From Kushneria konosiri (lineage in GTDB: Bacteria; Pseudomonadota; Gammaproteobacteria; Pseudomonadales; Halomonadaceae), in the NCBI RefSeq assembly GCF_002155145.1, contig NZ_CP021323.1, positions 3,162,001 through 3,226,000 on the forward strand: a stretch of DNA of 64,000 nt. Direction: 5' to 3'. The notes under the pieces are model-generated. The model was not told where the DNA came from. It saw nothing but the letters and a program-made list of their open reading frames with translations, and made no database searches. The translations under genes and the position numbers were made by a program. Of this stretch, positions 7,680 through 18,217 are shown one piece after another (positions within the stretch are counted from its first letter, which is position 1; each line of letters begins with the position of its first letter).

Positions 7680-8315
7680 TCAGGCACGCTCGCCCGGTGC
7701 GCATACCGATAGAACGAGAGCATCGGCGTCGCTGATGGATACCTTGGCGTGACCCATATCGCTGTCGAAATAAAGGCTGTCACCGGCTTCAAGCTGAAGA
7801 GGCTCATAAAACTCGCTGTACAGCAGAATAGAGCCCTCCAGTACCAGTAGAAACTCTTCGCCGCCATGACGTACCCAATCAGGAAACGCTTCAATGCTGC
7901 GCGCGCGAACGATCGTCTTGAAAGGGGTCATGAGCTTTTGCGCCATCTGCGCCGATAAAAGCTCATGTTCGTAGGTCGGCGTAGGGTGCAGCTCTCCCTC
8001 ACCGCACCGTGTCAGATCGCGGCGTCCGGCATTCCGGGGGGCGCCATGCGGGCTTTTCAAAAGCTGTGGCATATCCAGCTTGAGCCCGATCATCAATTTC
8101 TGCACCACCAGAAAACTGGGCGATATCAGATCGTTTTCAATCTTTGAAAGCGTTGATCGCGCCACCCCGGTACGACGGCTGACTTCTTCAAGTGTCAATT
8201 TCTGAGCGCGGCGAATTTCACGCAGGCGCTCGCCGAGCCGCAGCGGCTCGACAAAGGGCTTTTGGCTGCGAGCAATCTTCATGCCTGCCGCTGCCTTTGT
8301 ATCACGATCTGTCAT
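7680..8315 (-). CDS. XRE-family regulator with C-terminal cupin domain
   Basis: Transcription factor with an N-terminal helix-turn-helix (about residues 25-80; LTLEEVSRRTGVARSTLSKI) and a C-terminal cupin (about 125-205; EEFLLVLEGSILLYSE, LEAGDSLYFDSDMGHA). This architecture is common in regulators of amino-acid, polyamine or amine catabolism, where the cupin binds a small effector. It lies between pdxH and the DUF1244 gene on the same strand with 39- and 105-base gaps. The target is unknown. Confidence 0.88.
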   Translation of the reverse strand: MTDRDTKAAAGMKIARSQKPFVEPLRLGERLREIRRAQKLTLEEVSRRTGVARSTLSKIENDLISPSFLVVQKLMIGLKLDMPQLLKSPHGAPRNAGRRDLTRCGEGELHPTPTYEHELLSAQMAQKLMTPFKTIVRARSIEAFPDWVRHGGEEFLLVLEGSILLYSEFYEPLQLEAGDSLYFDSDMGHAKVSISDADALVLSVCAPGERA

Positions 8316-8354
8316 TTTTCCAGGCGTGCCCCCGGGCCGTCGAGCACACGATGA

Positions 8355-8999
8355 TCAGGGCGCCAGCCGGCTTTTCAGCCAGTGATTTTCGGCGGCCCGC
8401 CAGCGATAGCGGATTCGGTCATGCAGACGGCTCGGCTGGCCTTGCCAGAATTCGACCATGATCGGCACTACCCGGTAACCGCCCCAGTGTGGCGGACGAT
8501 CAATCTCGTTGTCCTGATAGGCTCGCTCAAAGCGATGAGTACGCTCATCAAGCCATTGCCTGCCCGGAATCTCGACGCTTTGCTGGGAAATCCAGGCGCC
8601 CAGCTGGCTCGCTCTGGGCCGTGAATGGAAATAGGCATCCGAGGTTTCTTCCGGGACCTGCTCCACATGACCTTCAACGCGCACCTGACGCTGCAGGGTG
8701 GGCCACCAGAAGACCAGCGCTGCATGAGGACAGGTGCCCAGCTCGCTGCCCTTGTGGCTCTGGTAGCTGGTGTAAAATACCAGGCCGTTCTCATCAAACC
8801 CCTTCAACAACACGATGCGCGCGTGTGGAAGCCCTTCATTGTCGGCCGTGGCCAGCGTCATGACGTTGGCGTCATCACGCTCGCTTTCCATCGCCGCATT
8901 GAGCCACTCGGAAAAAAGAGGCCAGGGGGTTTCGGGTGTATTGTCGTGATCGAGGGCGTCCCCGGTATAGTCACGACGCAGGTCAGAAATGGTGCTCAT
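8355..8999 (-). CDS. pdxH: Pyridoxine/pyridoxamine 5'-phosphate oxidase
   Basis: FMN-dependent oxidase that makes pyridoxal 5'-phosphate from PNP or PMP, the last step of vitamin B6 synthesis and salvage. The 214 residues match the family length (E. coli 218). Recognisable parts are PHARIVLLKGFDENGLVFYT and SHKGSELG (FMN-binding region), RQVRVEGHVEQV, the RASQLGAWISQQS segment and the C-terminal EFWQGQPSRLHDRIRYR with substrate-binding Arg and His. An in-frame ATG at 8999 gives a normal N-terminus. Confidence 0.96.
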   Translation of the reverse strand: MSTISDLRRDYTGDALDHDNTPETPWPLFSEWLNAAMESERDDANVMTLATADNEGLPHARIVLLKGFDENGLVFYTSYQSHKGSELGTCPHAALVFWWPTLQRQVRVEGHVEQVPEETSDAYFHSRPRASQLGAWISQQSVEIPGRQWLDERTHRFERAYQDNEIDRPPHWGGYRVVPIMVEFWQGQPSRLHDRIRYRWRAAENHWLKSRLAP

Positions 9000-9085
9000 G
9001 AACGGTTTCCTTCAAGCTTCGAGAGGCATCATCCAATCTGCCTCGCAGTATTGTTCGGGGTCTGGCGCACACTCTTGAAAGCGCT

Positions 9086-9496
9086 TCACTCGGTGCCCGG
9101 CGTCCTGTCATTGCGCTGCCAGCAATGGATGTACAACGCATAGCTGCCGGCACTCAACAGCAGGGTCAGGGCAGAAAGCACCTCAACCAGTCCCAGCCAC
9201 CATAGTCCCGGCAACTGCAGCATGACGGCCCCCTGAATGATATAAAGCACGCTGACAAATGCCAGCCAGCCATAACCACGGCGGCGCTCGGTGCGAAGTA
9301 CTACACCGAGAAGCAGCAGTGGGGCGAGACGTACCAGTACCGGCAGCAGCGATTCAGCCCCACCTTGCTGGGCCAGCATCAGCCCGGTCATCAGCGTCAC
9401 CGCTACAAGAATAATCCAGCTGACCGTTACGACACGGCGTGCCTTTTGACGTGCGCCGATGGCCCCATATCGCTGTTCAAAGGTGCGAAACAGCAC
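9086..9496 (-). CDS. DUF2069 family membrane protein
   Basis: Integral membrane protein of 136 residues with four predicted helices (about residues 25-42, 49-66, 75-95 and 98-120) after a basic N-terminus. It belongs to the DUF2069 group of predicted membrane proteins, often found directly downstream of wrbA in gammaproteobacteria, as here (2-base gap). No catalytic motif is visible and its function is unknown. The wrbA neighbour suggests a respiratory or redox context, but that is only context. Confidence 0.82.
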   Translation of the reverse strand: MLFRTFEQRYGAIGARQKARRVVTVSWIILVAVTLMTGLMLAQQGGAESLLPVLVRLAPLLLLGVVLRTERRRGYGWLAFVSVLYIIQGAVMLQLPGLWWLGLVEVLSALTLLLSAGSYALYIHCWQRNDRTPGTE

Positions 9497-9498
9497 GG

Positions 9499-10185
<687 letters not shown>

Positions 10186-10282
10186 TCAGGCCGGACCATC
10201 TTCAGATTCGATTGGTCAGAGCCTGCAGCGGTCGCTATGTTTCAGGAAGACAGTCAGCATTGATGGTCAGGAGCAGGACAAG

Positions 10283-11527
10283 GTGAGACGTTTTTCCATA
10301 CCCCAACCCCTGTGGTGCCTGTTGGCGCCGTTCAGGGCAATCATCAAACTCGTCAAACGCTTCAATGCTCATGACGGCCTGCAGACAGCCGCGTCACTGA
10401 CCTATACCACACTGTTTGCGGTAGTGCCCTTTACTACCGTGGTGTATGCCCTGTTTGCCGCCATCCCGGATTTTCAGGATGCCGGAGATCATATTCAGCA
10501 GTTCGTGTTTCAGCAGTTCGTCCCCGAGACCGGCCAGACCATACTGGATACGCTGCGCGGATTTACCCAGCAGGCACGCGGGCTGACCATGGTGGGTGGC
10601 GTCTTTTTGCTGGTCACCTCGATTCTGATGATGATGACCGTGGAGAATGCACTCAATCGGATCTGGGGCGTTCGCCATAATCGCCATGGCCTGATGGGCT
10701 TTCTTGTCTACTGGGCCGTATTGACGCTGGGCCCCATTCTGATCGGCAGCGGCTTTTTACTGTCGTCCTATCTGGCCTCCATCAGCGTTCTGAATTCTGC
10801 CGCCTCCTGGCTGGGAGGCAGTGATTTCATCCTTCACTTTCTGCCTCCGATCCTGAGCTTTCTGGCCTTCTGGTTTATCTATGTCACTGTGCCCAACGCT
10901 CGCGTGCGCATCAAGCATGCGGCTGCTGGGGCGCTATTGGTATCAATCTCGCTGGAGCTTGCCAAGTGGGGCTTTTCGATTTACGTCTCCAACTTTCCTT
11001 CCTATCAGATCCTTTATGGTGCCTTTGCTGCGGTGCCGCTTTTTCTGCTCTGGATCTTTCTAAGCTGGTTCATCATTTTGATGGGCGCAGAATTGGCGGC
11101 CTGGCTTGGGGAAACCCAGCATGCCGACTGGCGTCGCTGGCCACCTTTCTGGCAGGCCATGGGCATGCTGACGCTGTTGCATGAGAGACATGCCTGCGGC
11201 GAGGGAGCATTAAGGGCTTCCAATGTGAGGAAGCGATTGGGTGGGCACTATCACAAGCTCCTGAACGTGCTGTCAGAGCAGGGCTGGGTTGTCATCAGCG
11301 ACGAAGATGAGTGGGTACTGGCCAGATCACTTGATACCCTGACGCTGAGTGAAGTCGTGGCTGGACTGCCCTGGCCCATGCCCGAACAATATCGCCCTCC
11401 GGAAGGCTATAGTAAAATGGCTGATATCATGCGTAATGCCCAGCAGCGCTATCATGAAGCGCTGAATGTTTCGCTGGCATCCGCCCTGAATCAGAAATCC
11501 AGTGATAAAACGCCCATCACCCCATGA
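10283..11527 (+). CDS. YihY-family inner-membrane protein
   Basis: Membrane protein of the YihY/BrkB family, once misnamed ribonuclease BN. About six membrane helices lie between residues 35 and 280; the N-terminal signature AASLTYTTLFAVVPF and the segment NRIWGVRH are characteristic. A C-terminal cytosolic part of about 120 residues looks like a winged-helix fold (NVRKRLGGHYHKLLNVLSEQGW). The start is GTG at 10283 with AGGAG nine bases upstream. The 414-residue length is in the range of the long YihY forms found in Pseudomonas relatives. Molecular function is unknown. Confidence 0.88.
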   Translation: MRRFSIPQPLWCLLAPFRAIIKLVKRFNAHDGLQTAASLTYTTLFAVVPFTTVVYALFAAIPDFQDAGDHIQQFVFQQFVPETGQTILDTLRGFTQQARGLTMVGGVFLLVTSILMMMTVENALNRIWGVRHNRHGLMGFLVYWAVLTLGPILIGSGFLLSSYLASISVLNSAASWLGGSDFILHFLPPILSFLAFWFIYVTVPNARVRIKHAAAGALLVSISLELAKWGFSIYVSNFPSYQILYGAFAAVPLFLLWIFLSWFIILMGAELAAWLGETQHADWRRWPPFWQAMGMLTLLHERHACGEGALRASNVRKRLGGHYHKLLNVLSEQGWVVISDEDEWVLARSLDTLTLSEVVAGLPWPMPEQYRPPEGYSKMADIMRNAQQRYHEALNVSLASALNQKSSDKTPITP

Positions 11528-11664
11528 CGGCTCCGGCCGGGAGGTTCGGCACTTCATACTTATTCCCGACGCGACGCTCTGACATTGATGCCGCCGAATC
11601 TGCGGCCCCCCTGTTTGAACGACAAGCCTATTGGTGACCCGGCCAATACGCGAGGAGTAGCCCG

Positions 11665-12264
11665 ATGAATGCCAATCAACGCGATGAGCAGCTTTTCTCC
11701 CATGAAATGGCTGACGTCATTCCGCTGAACAAGGGACGCAACCGCGCCGATGCCGGCAATGGCGGGGCACGCCCACCCAGCGAGGCGCAGCTGGCCAGGC
11801 GTGCCAGTGCCCAGGACGGTGAGCAGGAAAGCAATTTCCTTTCCGACGAATTTGTCGATCTATTGCCATTCACCGATCCGATCGAGTTCCGTCGTGACGG
11901 CATTCAGACCGGCGTGATCGAAAAATTGCGACACGGAGGGTATCAGGTCGACTCCCAATTGAACCTGTTGAAGCGTCCGGTAGCCGAGTGTCGTCGTGAG
12001 GTTTTCAGATTTATCCGTGAAGCGCACCAGCATGAACTGCGCTGTGTGGTGATCGTGCATGGTCGAGGCAAAAGCGACGAAAGCCACGCCAACGTGGTGC
12101 GTTCCTATGTGAGCAAATGGCTCGAGCAGTTTGACGAGGTACAGGCCTACGCCACGGCCCAGCCTCGCCACGGGGGGCTCGGCGCCACCTATGTCATGTT
12201 GAGAAAATCCCATCGCGCCCGCCAGCGCAACCGTGAACTGCATCAGCGACGTCGTGCGCCATAG
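11665..12264 (+). CDS. smrA: DNA endonuclease SmrA
   Basis: Smr-domain nuclease related to the C-terminus of MutS2; E. coli SmrA (YdaL) nicks DNA. The 199 residues have the SmrA N-terminal segment and then the Smr domain (about residues 95-185): LNLLKRPVAECRREVFRFI, VVIVHGRGKSDESHANVV and AQPRHGGLGATYVMLRK. The ATG at 11665 follows GAGGAG nine bases upstream. It stands alone between the YihY gene and a terminator shared with metH. Confidence 0.93.
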   Translation: MNANQRDEQLFSHEMADVIPLNKGRNRADAGNGGARPPSEAQLARRASAQDGEQESNFLSDEFVDLLPFTDPIEFRRDGIQTGVIEKLRHGGYQVDSQLNLLKRPVAECRREVFRFIREAHQHELRCVVIVHGRGKSDESHANVVRSYVSKWLEQFDEVQAYATAQPRHGGLGATYVMLRKSHRARQRNRELHQRRRAP

Positions 12265-12278
12265 AATGACTGTCAGTC

Positions 12279-12310
12279 AAAAGGGCCTCTCATCGAGAGG
12301 CCCTTTTTTA
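12279..12310. terminator. Bidirectional terminator between smrA and metH
   Basis: The perfect AAGGGCCTCT/AGAGGCCCTT stem around a CATCG-type loop is flanked by A's on the left and T's on the right. It sits between the convergent smrA and metH genes and can serve both. Confidence 0.85.
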
Positions 12311-12368
12311 TCACAGCGCATTTATCGCCATTGAAAGCTCAAAAGCCTGCCCTGGCAGGGCATTCGGC

Positions 12369-15300
12369 CTATTCGTCGGGATTGTAGGACAAAATCGGCG
12401 ACAGCCAGCGCTCCATGGTGTCACGTGACATGTCCTTGCGCGTGGCAAGGGCATCAACCTGATCGCGACTGATACGCCCGGTCGAGAAGTAGCGCGACTC
12501 CGGGTGCGAGAAGTACCAGCCCGACACCGCGGCGGCCGGCCACATGGCAAAGCTTTCGGTCAGCGTCAGTCCCGTATTGTTGGTGGCATCAAGCATTTCG
12601 AAAAGGGTGGCCTTTTCCGTGTGATCCGGACAGGCCGGATAGCCGGGCGCCGGCCGAATGCCGCGATACTTTTCGTTGATCAGATCATCGTTGTCCAGCG
12701 CTTCATCCGGGACATAGCCCCAGTGTTCGCGACGCACCCGCTCGTGCATGTGCTCGGCCAGCGCCTCGGCCAGACGATCCGCCAGCGCCTTGACCATGAT
12801 GGCGTTGTAGTCATCACCGTTTTGCTCGTAGTGTCTGGCCAGCTCATCGGCGCCGTGCCCGGTGGTGACCGCAAAGCCGCCAATCCAGTCGGCACGCTCG
12901 CTTTCCCTTGGCGCCACGAAGTCGGCCAGACTGTAGCAGAGGCCGTCGCGATTCTTGGTAGTCTGCTGGCGAATGTGATGAAGCTGATGAATGACATCAC
13001 TGCGCGACTCATCCGAATAGACCTCGATCACATCATGATCGACCGTGTTGGCCGGCCAGAAACCGATGACGCCACGCGCCTGTAGATGGCGCTCGTCGAT
13101 CAGCTTGTCGAGCATCGCGCGCGCATCCTTGTACAGGTTGCGCGCCGCGTCACCGACTACGTGATCTTCCAGAATTTTGGGGAATTTGCCCGCCAGCTGC
13201 CAGCTCATGAAAAAGGGCGTCCAGTCGATGTAGTCGACCAGCGACCTTAAATCGATGTCGTCGAAGACGCGAACCCCGGTAAAGGTCGGTTGCGGCGGGA
13301 CATAGTCAGTCCAGCCGCCATCGAAGTGTCGCTCACAGGCCTGGGCGTAATTGAGATCGGCCGATTTGGGACGACGCTTGCTGTTCCGTTCGCGCACCTT
13401 TTCATACTCGGCGCGAATCTCCCCGACATAGGCTTCCTTGAGGCCGGGAGAGAGCAGACGACTGGCAACGCCCACGGCTCGAGAAGCATCCGTGACATAC
13501 ACCACCGGATGGCTATAGGCCGGCTCGATCTTGACCGCTGTATGGGCCTTGGAGGTCGTGGCACCACCAATCAGCAGGGGAATGTCAAAGCCCTGACGCT
13601 CCATCTCCTTTGCAACATGAACCATTTCATCCAGCGACGGCGTAATCAGTCCGGAAAGACCGATGATCTGGGCATTGTGTTCCCGCGCTGCGGCAAAGAT
13701 CTTCTCGGCCGGCACCATCACGCCCAGATCGATCACCTCGTAGTTATTGCACTGCAGCACCACGCCCACGATATTCTTGCCGATATCGTGCACGTCGCCC
13801 TTGACCGTGGCCATGATGATGCGGCCCTTGCTGTGATCTTCGTCACTCTTCTCGGCCTCGATATGAGGAATGAGGTAGGCGACGGCCTGCTTCATGACGC
13901 GTGCTGACTTCACCACCTGAGGCAGAAACATCTTGCCGGCGCCGAACAGATCGCCCACTACGTTCATGCCATCCATGAGCGGGCCTTCGATCACCTCGAT
14001 GGGACGCTCGGCCCGCTGACGTGCCAGCTCGGTGTCTTCCTCGATATAGCTGGTAATGCCCTTGACCAGCGCATGCTCGATGCGTTTTTCGACTTCCCAG
14101 CTGCGCCACTCCAGATCTTCCTTCTTCTGGGCGCCACTGCCGTCATCCTTGTAGCGCTCGGCAATGTCCAGCAGTCGTTCGGTGGCATCCTCGCGGCGGT
14201 TGAGCACCACGTCTTCCACGGCATTGCGCAGCTCTTCAGGCAGATCGTCATACACCGCCAGCTGACCGGCATTGACAATCCCCATGGTCAGGCCGGCATG
14301 AATGGCGTGGTAGAGAAAGACCGAATGAATGGCCTCGCGAACCGTGTTGTTGCCACGAAAGGAGAACGAGACGTTGGAGACGCCGCCGGAAATCATGGCA
14401 TGCGGTAGATGCTGCTTGATCCAGCGCGTGGCTCCGATGAAATCGACGGCGTAATTGTTGTGCTCTTCGATACCGGTGGCGATGGCAAAGATGTTGGGAT
14501 CGAAGATGATGTCTTCGGCCGGGAAATCGATCTCATCGACCAGAATGCGATAGGCACGCTCACAGATCTCGGTCTTGCGCGCCATGGTGTCGGCCTGACC
14601 CTGTTCGTCGAAAGCCATGACCACGATGGCCGCACCAAACCGGCGACACTGTCGAGCCTGATAACGAAAGCTGTCTTCGCCTTCCTTCATCGAGATAGAG
14701 TTGACGACCGCCTTGCCCTGAACGCATTTCAGCCCGGCCTCGATGATCTCCCATTTGGAGGAGTCGATCATGATGGGCACGCGCGAGATATCCGGCTCCG
14801 AGGCAACGAGCTTGAGAAAATGCTCCATTGCGCCCTTCGAGTCGAGCATCCCCTCGTCCATGTTGATATCAATGACCTGAGCGCCGTTTTCGACCTGTTC
14901 AAGCGCCACTTCAAGCGCAGTATTGAAATCTTCTTCCTTGATCAGGCGCTTGAAGCGGGCAGAGCCGGTTACATTGGTGCGCTCACCAACGTTGACGAAC
15001 AGTGATCTTGCGTTGATGTTGAACGGCTCAAGCCCCGAGAGGCGACAGGCCGGCGCCACATCGGGCACCTTGCGTGGTGGTAGATCGGTCATGACCCGCT
15101 TGATGGCCGCAATATGCTCGGGCGTGGTCCCACAGCAGCCGCCCATGATGTTCACCAGCTGCTGCTCGCCAAAGGTACGTACGATCTCGGCCATCTCATC
15201 GGCTTCCTGATCGTATTCGCCAAACTCGTTGGGTAACCCGGCATTGGGATGCACCGACACATAGGTATTGGCGCGGCGTGAAAGCTCCTCGAGATACGGT

Positions 15301-16076
15301 CGTAGATCTTCAGCACCCAAAGCGCAGTTGAGTCCCACACTGATCGGGCGGGCATGACGGACCGAGTTCCAGAACGCTTCGGTCGTCTGGCCTGAAAGCG
15401 TTCGCCCGGAAGCATCCGTGATGGTGCCCGAAATCATGATGGGTACCTGATACCCAAGCTCTTCGAACAGGACATCGAGTGCGTAGATGGCCGCCTTGGC
15501 GTTGAGCGTATCGAAAATGGTTTCGATCAGAATCAGATCGCTGCCGCCCCCGATCAGCGCGCGCGCGGCTTCGACGTAGTTGTCGACCAGTTCATCAAAG
15601 GTAACGTTGCGCTTTGATGGATCATTCACATCCGGCGAAATTGATGCGGTTCGGCTGGTAGGGCCCAGTACACCAGCCACAAAGCGGGGCAGGCCGGTCT
15701 CTGAGGCTACTTCGTCGCAGACAGCGCGGGCCAGACGTGCGGCTTCGTAGTTGAGCTCCACAACCAGTTCTTCAGCGTGATAATCGGCCTGAGACAGCCG
15801 GGTGCTGTTGAACGTATTGGTTTCGATGATATCGGCACCGGCTTCCAGATACTCGCGGTGCAGACGGGTAATCACCTCTGGCTGGCTGAGCACCAGCAGG
15901 TCATTGTTGCCCTTGAGATCACTCTCCCAGTGCGTGAAACGGTCGCCGCGGAAGTCCTGTTCGGTCAACCGCTCATTCTGGATCATGGTTCCCATACCGC
16001 CATCAAGGATCAGTATGCGATCCGACATCAGACGGGTCAGCGTCTCCAGAACCGGCGCATTGGCAGCTTGGGTCAT
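12369..16076 (-). CDS. metH: Cobalamin-dependent methionine synthase
   Basis: Transfers methyl from 5-methyltetrahydrofolate through cobalamin to homocysteine, making methionine. The 1235-residue protein has all four modules: a homocysteine domain (about 10-340) with zinc cysteines in GLNCALG and [10 protein letters not shown]; a pterin domain (about 350-640; [14 protein letters not shown]); the B12 cap and Rossmann domains (about 650-900) with the cobalt-ligand motif GDVHDIGKN; and a C-terminal AdoMet reactivation domain (about 930-1235). ATG at 16076 (MTQAANAPV) has GGAG ten bases upstream and is preferred over the extension to 16112. A TAGAAT -10-like box lies at 16125-16130. I saw no cobalamin riboswitch in the 264 bases upstream. 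Confidence 0.97.
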   Translation of the reverse strand: MTQAANAPVLETLTRLMSDRILILDGGMGTMIQNERLTEQDFRGDRFTHWESDLKGNNDLLVLSQPEVITRLHREYLEAGADIIETNTFNSTRLSQADYHAEELVVELNYEAARLARAVCDEVASETGLPRFVAGVLGPTSRTASISPDVNDPSKRNVTFDELVDNYVEAARALIGGGSDLILIETIFDTLNAKAAIYALDVLFEELGYQVPIMISGTITDASGRTLSGQTTEAFWNSVRHARPISVGLNCALGAEDLRPYLEELSRRANTYVSVHPNAGLPNEFGEYDQEADEMAEIVRTFGEQQLVNIMGGCCGTTPEHIAAIKRVMTDLPPRKVPDVAPACRLSGLEPFNINARSLFVNVGERTNVTGSARFKRLIKEEDFNTALEVALEQVENGAQVIDINMDEGMLDSKGAMEHFLKLVASEPDISRVPIMIDSSKWEIIEAGLKCVQGKAVVNSISMKEGEDSFRYQARQCRRFGAAIVVMAFDEQGQADTMARKTEICERAYRILVDEIDFPAEDIIFDPNIFAIATGIEEHNNYAVDFIGATRWIKQHLPHAMISGGVSNVSFSFRGNNTVREAIHSVFLYHAIHAGLTMGIVNAGQLAVYDDLPEELRNAVEDVVLNRREDATERLLDIAERYKDDGSGAQKKEDLEWRSWEVEKRIEHALVKGITSYIEEDTELARQRAERPIEVIEGPLMDGMNVVGDLFGAGKMFLPQVVKSARVMKQAVAYLIPHIEAEKSDEDHSKGRIIMATVKGDVHDIGKNIVGVVLQCNNYEVIDLGVMVPAEKIFAAAREHNAQIIGLSGLITPSLDEMVHVAKEMERQGFDIPLLIGGATTSKAHTAVKIEPAYSHPVVYVTDASRAVGVASRLLSPGLKEAYVGEIRAEYEKVRERNSKRRPKSADLNYAQACERHFDGGWTDYVPPQPTFTGVRVFDDIDLRSLVDYIDWTPFFMSWQLAGKFPKILEDHVVGDAARNLYKDARAMLDKLIDERHLQARGVIGFWPANTVDHDVIEVYSDESRSDVIHQLHHIRQQTTKNRDGLCYSLADFVAPRESERADWIGGFAVTTGHGADELARHYEQNGDDYNAIMVKALADRLAEALAEHMHERVRREHWGYVPDEALDNDDLINEKYRGIRPAPGYPACPDHTEKATLFEMLDATNNTGLTLTESFAMWPAAAVSGWYFSHPESRYFSTGRISRDQVDALATRKDMSRDTMERWLSPILSYNPDE

Positions 16077-16270
16077 GAAAGGTGATCTCCGGGTAAACAG
16101 TGGGGCAGTCACAAAAGAGGGCGTATTCTAGCAAACCCCTGTGACGCAGACAGGTTTACAGCCTGAAAGACATTCACGACAGGCGTGAGTCAGGGTCATA
16201 TTGAAGGTACAAGACCCGGATAGCCGCCATAAAAGCGCTGAGCTTATTTACCCGAGTAATGCACTCGGAT

Positions 16271-16299
16271 TTGTCGCGAGCGGCTGGCTGGCATAAAAT
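16271..16299 (+). promoter_or_regulatory. Sigma70-type promoter of nfuA
   Basis: TTGTCG (16271-16276), a 17-base spacer and TAAAAT (16294-16299) lie about 40 bases before the nfuA start. No IscR-like site was recognised nearby. Confidence 0.6.
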
Positions 16300-16340
16300 A
16301 TCGACAGATTTCTTTATCGCGATTGCGTACGAGGCCGTCA

Positions 16341-16928
16341 ATGAGTCAGAGCATCGAAATTACCGAAAGCGCACAGGATTATCTCGCCGATCTGCTTTCG
16401 CGTCAGGACGTCGAAGGCATCGGTGTGCGTGTCTTTATCACTCAGCCGGGTACGCCCTATGCGGAAACCTGTCTGGCCTATTGCAGGCCCGGTGAGGAAG
16501 AAGAGAGCGATGAGCGCATTCCGCTTGAAAAATTCAATCTCTTTCTTGAAAAGCATAGCGTGGCTTTCCTGGAAGACGCCGTCGTTGATTTCAACGCCGA
16601 TCGCATGGGCGGTCAGCTGACGATCAAGGCCCCCAATGCCAAGATGCCGCAGGTCAGCGAGGATAGCCCGCTGGAAGACCGCGTCAATTATATCCTCTAC
16701 AGTGAGATCAACCCGGGGCTGGCTGCCCACGGCGGTGAGATTCGCCTGATTCAGCTGACCGAAGACAATGTCGCCGTCCTCCAGTTTGGCGGCGGCTGTC
16801 AGGGGTGCGCTGCCGTGGACATTACGCTCAAGCAGGGCGTTGAAAAGACGCTGACCGAGCGTATTCCCGAACTGACAGCGATTCGCGATGTGACAGACCA
16901 CACCGACACCACCAACGCCTACTATTGA
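16341..16928 (+). CDS. nfuA: Fe-S cluster carrier protein NfuA
   Basis: Carries and delivers [4Fe-4S] clusters to apo-proteins, important under oxidative stress or iron limitation. The 195-residue protein has an N-terminal degenerate A-type domain (about 1-95; [17 protein letters not shown]) and a C-terminal Nfu domain (about 105-190) with the cluster-binding CxxC in [17 protein letters not shown]. It ends in YY like E. coli NfuA. ATG at 16341 has GAGG six bases upstream, so the longer frame from 16323 is rejected. The sulfur acceptor gene sufE lies 2.5 kb downstream, separated by the KfrA/recombinase pair. Confidence 0.95.
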   Translation: MSQSIEITESAQDYLADLLSRQDVEGIGVRVFITQPGTPYAETCLAYCRPGEEEESDERIPLEKFNLFLEKHSVAFLEDAVVDFNADRMGGQLTIKAPNAKMPQVSEDSPLEDRVNYILYSEINPGLAAHGGEIRLIQLTEDNVAVLQFGGGCQGCAAVDITLKQGVEKTLTERIPELTAIRDVTDHTDTTNAYY

Positions 16929-16968
16929 TCCAGCGTCAGGTTCGCCTGACAGACTTCAGTATCAAGCG

Positions 16969-16999
16969 TAAAAAAACCCCGGCTTGCCGGGGTTTTTTA
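16969..16999. terminator. Bidirectional terminator between nfuA and the KfrA-like gene
   Basis: The hairpin AACCCCGG-CTTG-CCGGGGTT is flanked by an A-run on the left and a T-run on the right. It lies between convergent genes. Confidence 0.88.
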
Positions 17000-17014
17000 T
17001 GGTCGCCGGCCCTT

Positions 17015-17980
17015 TTAATACACGAAAGGCGGCATGGGTGCCCTGGAAAGGCGCTCCTGTAACACTCTGAGTTCGGTTCTCAAGCGCGCCAGCTCCTGAT
17101 CCCGCTCTGCCAGCAAACCCGAAAGATGGTCCTCTCGCCCCCGGCTTTCCTGAAGCTGCTGCTCATGGTGACGAGCGTGCTGAGTCAGGTCGCGCATCTT
17201 GCGCTCTTCTTCCTGCAGGGTACGACGCTGCTGCTCCATCTGAGCCGTGATCTTTTCGATCCGCTCCTCAAGCTGCTCGTGTCGGCGACGCGCCTGTTTC
17301 TCAAGCTCCTGTTTTTCATGACGAGCGCTATCCAGCAACTGCATCAGGCGGTTTTCAGCACTTTCATGACGTGACTCTTCCTGTGCCAGACGCCGCTTGT
17401 GCGTCTGATCGAGCTGCTCGAGGCTTTCATGGTGCTCGCGCTCAAGGCGGTCACGCTCTTCGCTGAGCGTATTGATCTGGCGATCACGCATGGCCAGACG
17501 CTGATCGCGCTCTTCGACCTGACCACGCAGATGGGCGGCTTCACTTTCCAGTCGGGCAAGACTGGTCGCCTTTTCTTCCAGCCGCGCGGCCGTGCTGTCC
17601 AGACGCTCGCCAAGGGCAGACAGACGCTGCTCGGTGTCTTCGACACGTCGCTGGGCCTGTCGTGTTTCCTCGCGCGCCTGCTCGACCTGTTCATCGGACT
17701 GCTGACGATAAAAGGACAGAGCTTCGCCGGCTTCCTCCTGCGCCTGCTGCCAGAGCCCGGCCAGCGCATCGTGAAGACGTTCCGGAATGGCCTGCGGCAG
17801 GGGAACGTCGCGATTTTCCTCTCGTCTTGCCCGCCACTCCCGCAGGTGATCACTGATGGTGGTAAAGCTGCCGGTGCCCAATACCTCGCGTATGCGCTGA
17901 ACGCTTGGGACATCACCGCGCTGGATGAGGGTTTCTATCGCCCTTTGTACATCTTCGAATTGCACGCCACTTCGTGCCAT
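17015..17980 (-). CDS. KfrA-like DNA-binding coiled-coil protein
   Basis: Predicted DNA-binding protein of 321 residues. The N-terminal part (about 5-115) matches the KfrA N-terminal domain: ARSGVQFEDVQRAIETLI, SVQRIREVLGTGSFTTISDHL, then a helical segment. The rest (about 95-310) is an almost uninterrupted coiled coil rich in Glu, Gln, Arg and Leu, ending in a short proline tail. KfrA of plasmid RK2 is an autorepressor and filament-forming partition accessory; chromosomal homologues are not characterised to my knowledge. ATG at 17980 has a full AGGAGG five bases upstream, so the extension to 18046 is rejected. It is divergent from a tyrosine recombinase across a 237-base AT-rich spacer. Confidence 0.85.
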   Translation of the reverse strand: MARSGVQFEDVQRAIETLIQRGDVPSVQRIREVLGTGSFTTISDHLREWRARREENRDVPLPQAIPERLHDALAGLWQQAQEEAGEALSFYRQQSDEQVEQAREETRQAQRRVEDTEQRLSALGERLDSTAARLEEKATSLARLESEAAHLRGQVEERDQRLAMRDRQINTLSEERDRLEREHHESLEQLDQTHKRRLAQEESRHESAENRLMQLLDSARHEKQELEKQARRRHEQLEERIEKITAQMEQQRRTLQEEERKMRDLTQHARHHEQQLQESRGREDHLSGLLAERDQELARLRTELRVLQERLSRAPMPPFVY

Positions 17981-18038
17981 GACGGCCTCCTGAGTTCCCT
18001 GTAATGCCCATTGATTGGTGTTGTTAGAGACAGGCTGC

Positions 18039-18076
18039 GTTTTCACAACACTATAGCGTTTTATTGTGACAAAAAC
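18039..18076. repeat. Imperfect inverted repeat upstream of the KfrA-like gene
   Basis: GTTTTCACAA (18039-18048) and TTGTGACAAAAAC (18064-18076) form an imperfect dyad around a 15-base AT-rich spacer. It lies 60-95 bases before the KfrA-like start codon. An operator role is inference. Confidence 0.4.
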
Positions 18077-18079
18077 ACT

Positions 18080-18104
18080 ATTACGTAAATACGTATTACG
18101 TAAT
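18080..18104. repeat. Inverted repeat with three ACGT cores (candidate operator)
   Basis: A perfect 9-base inverted repeat, ATTACGTAA (18080-18088) and TTACGTAAT (18096-18104), encloses ATACGTA. Three ACGT cores lie at 18083, 18091 and 18098, so the sites are 7-8 bases apart. It sits in the middle of the spacer between the divergent KfrA-like and recombinase genes. KfrA proteins are known to bind palindromes at their own promoter, so autoregulation from this site is a reasonable inference; a recombination site is the alternative. Confidence 0.55.
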
Positions 18105-18217
18105 GATATTTATCAAATAATCCAGAAATTCATGATTACGCGTCTTATCATGATTTTATTGGCTATAGTCGCTACAATGACGCCTCAAGGTATCGATGAA
18201 AGCAGGGCAAGGATGTG

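Noticed and set aside
12504-15005. Several plus-strand frames opposite metH
   Set aside because: Shadow frames of a GC-rich gene; metH itself is complete and recognisable on the other strand.
16077-16340. Cobalamin riboswitch before metH
   Set aside because: I could not find a B12-box-like element or the expected stem set; the segment holds the nfuA promoter and otherwise nothing recognisable.
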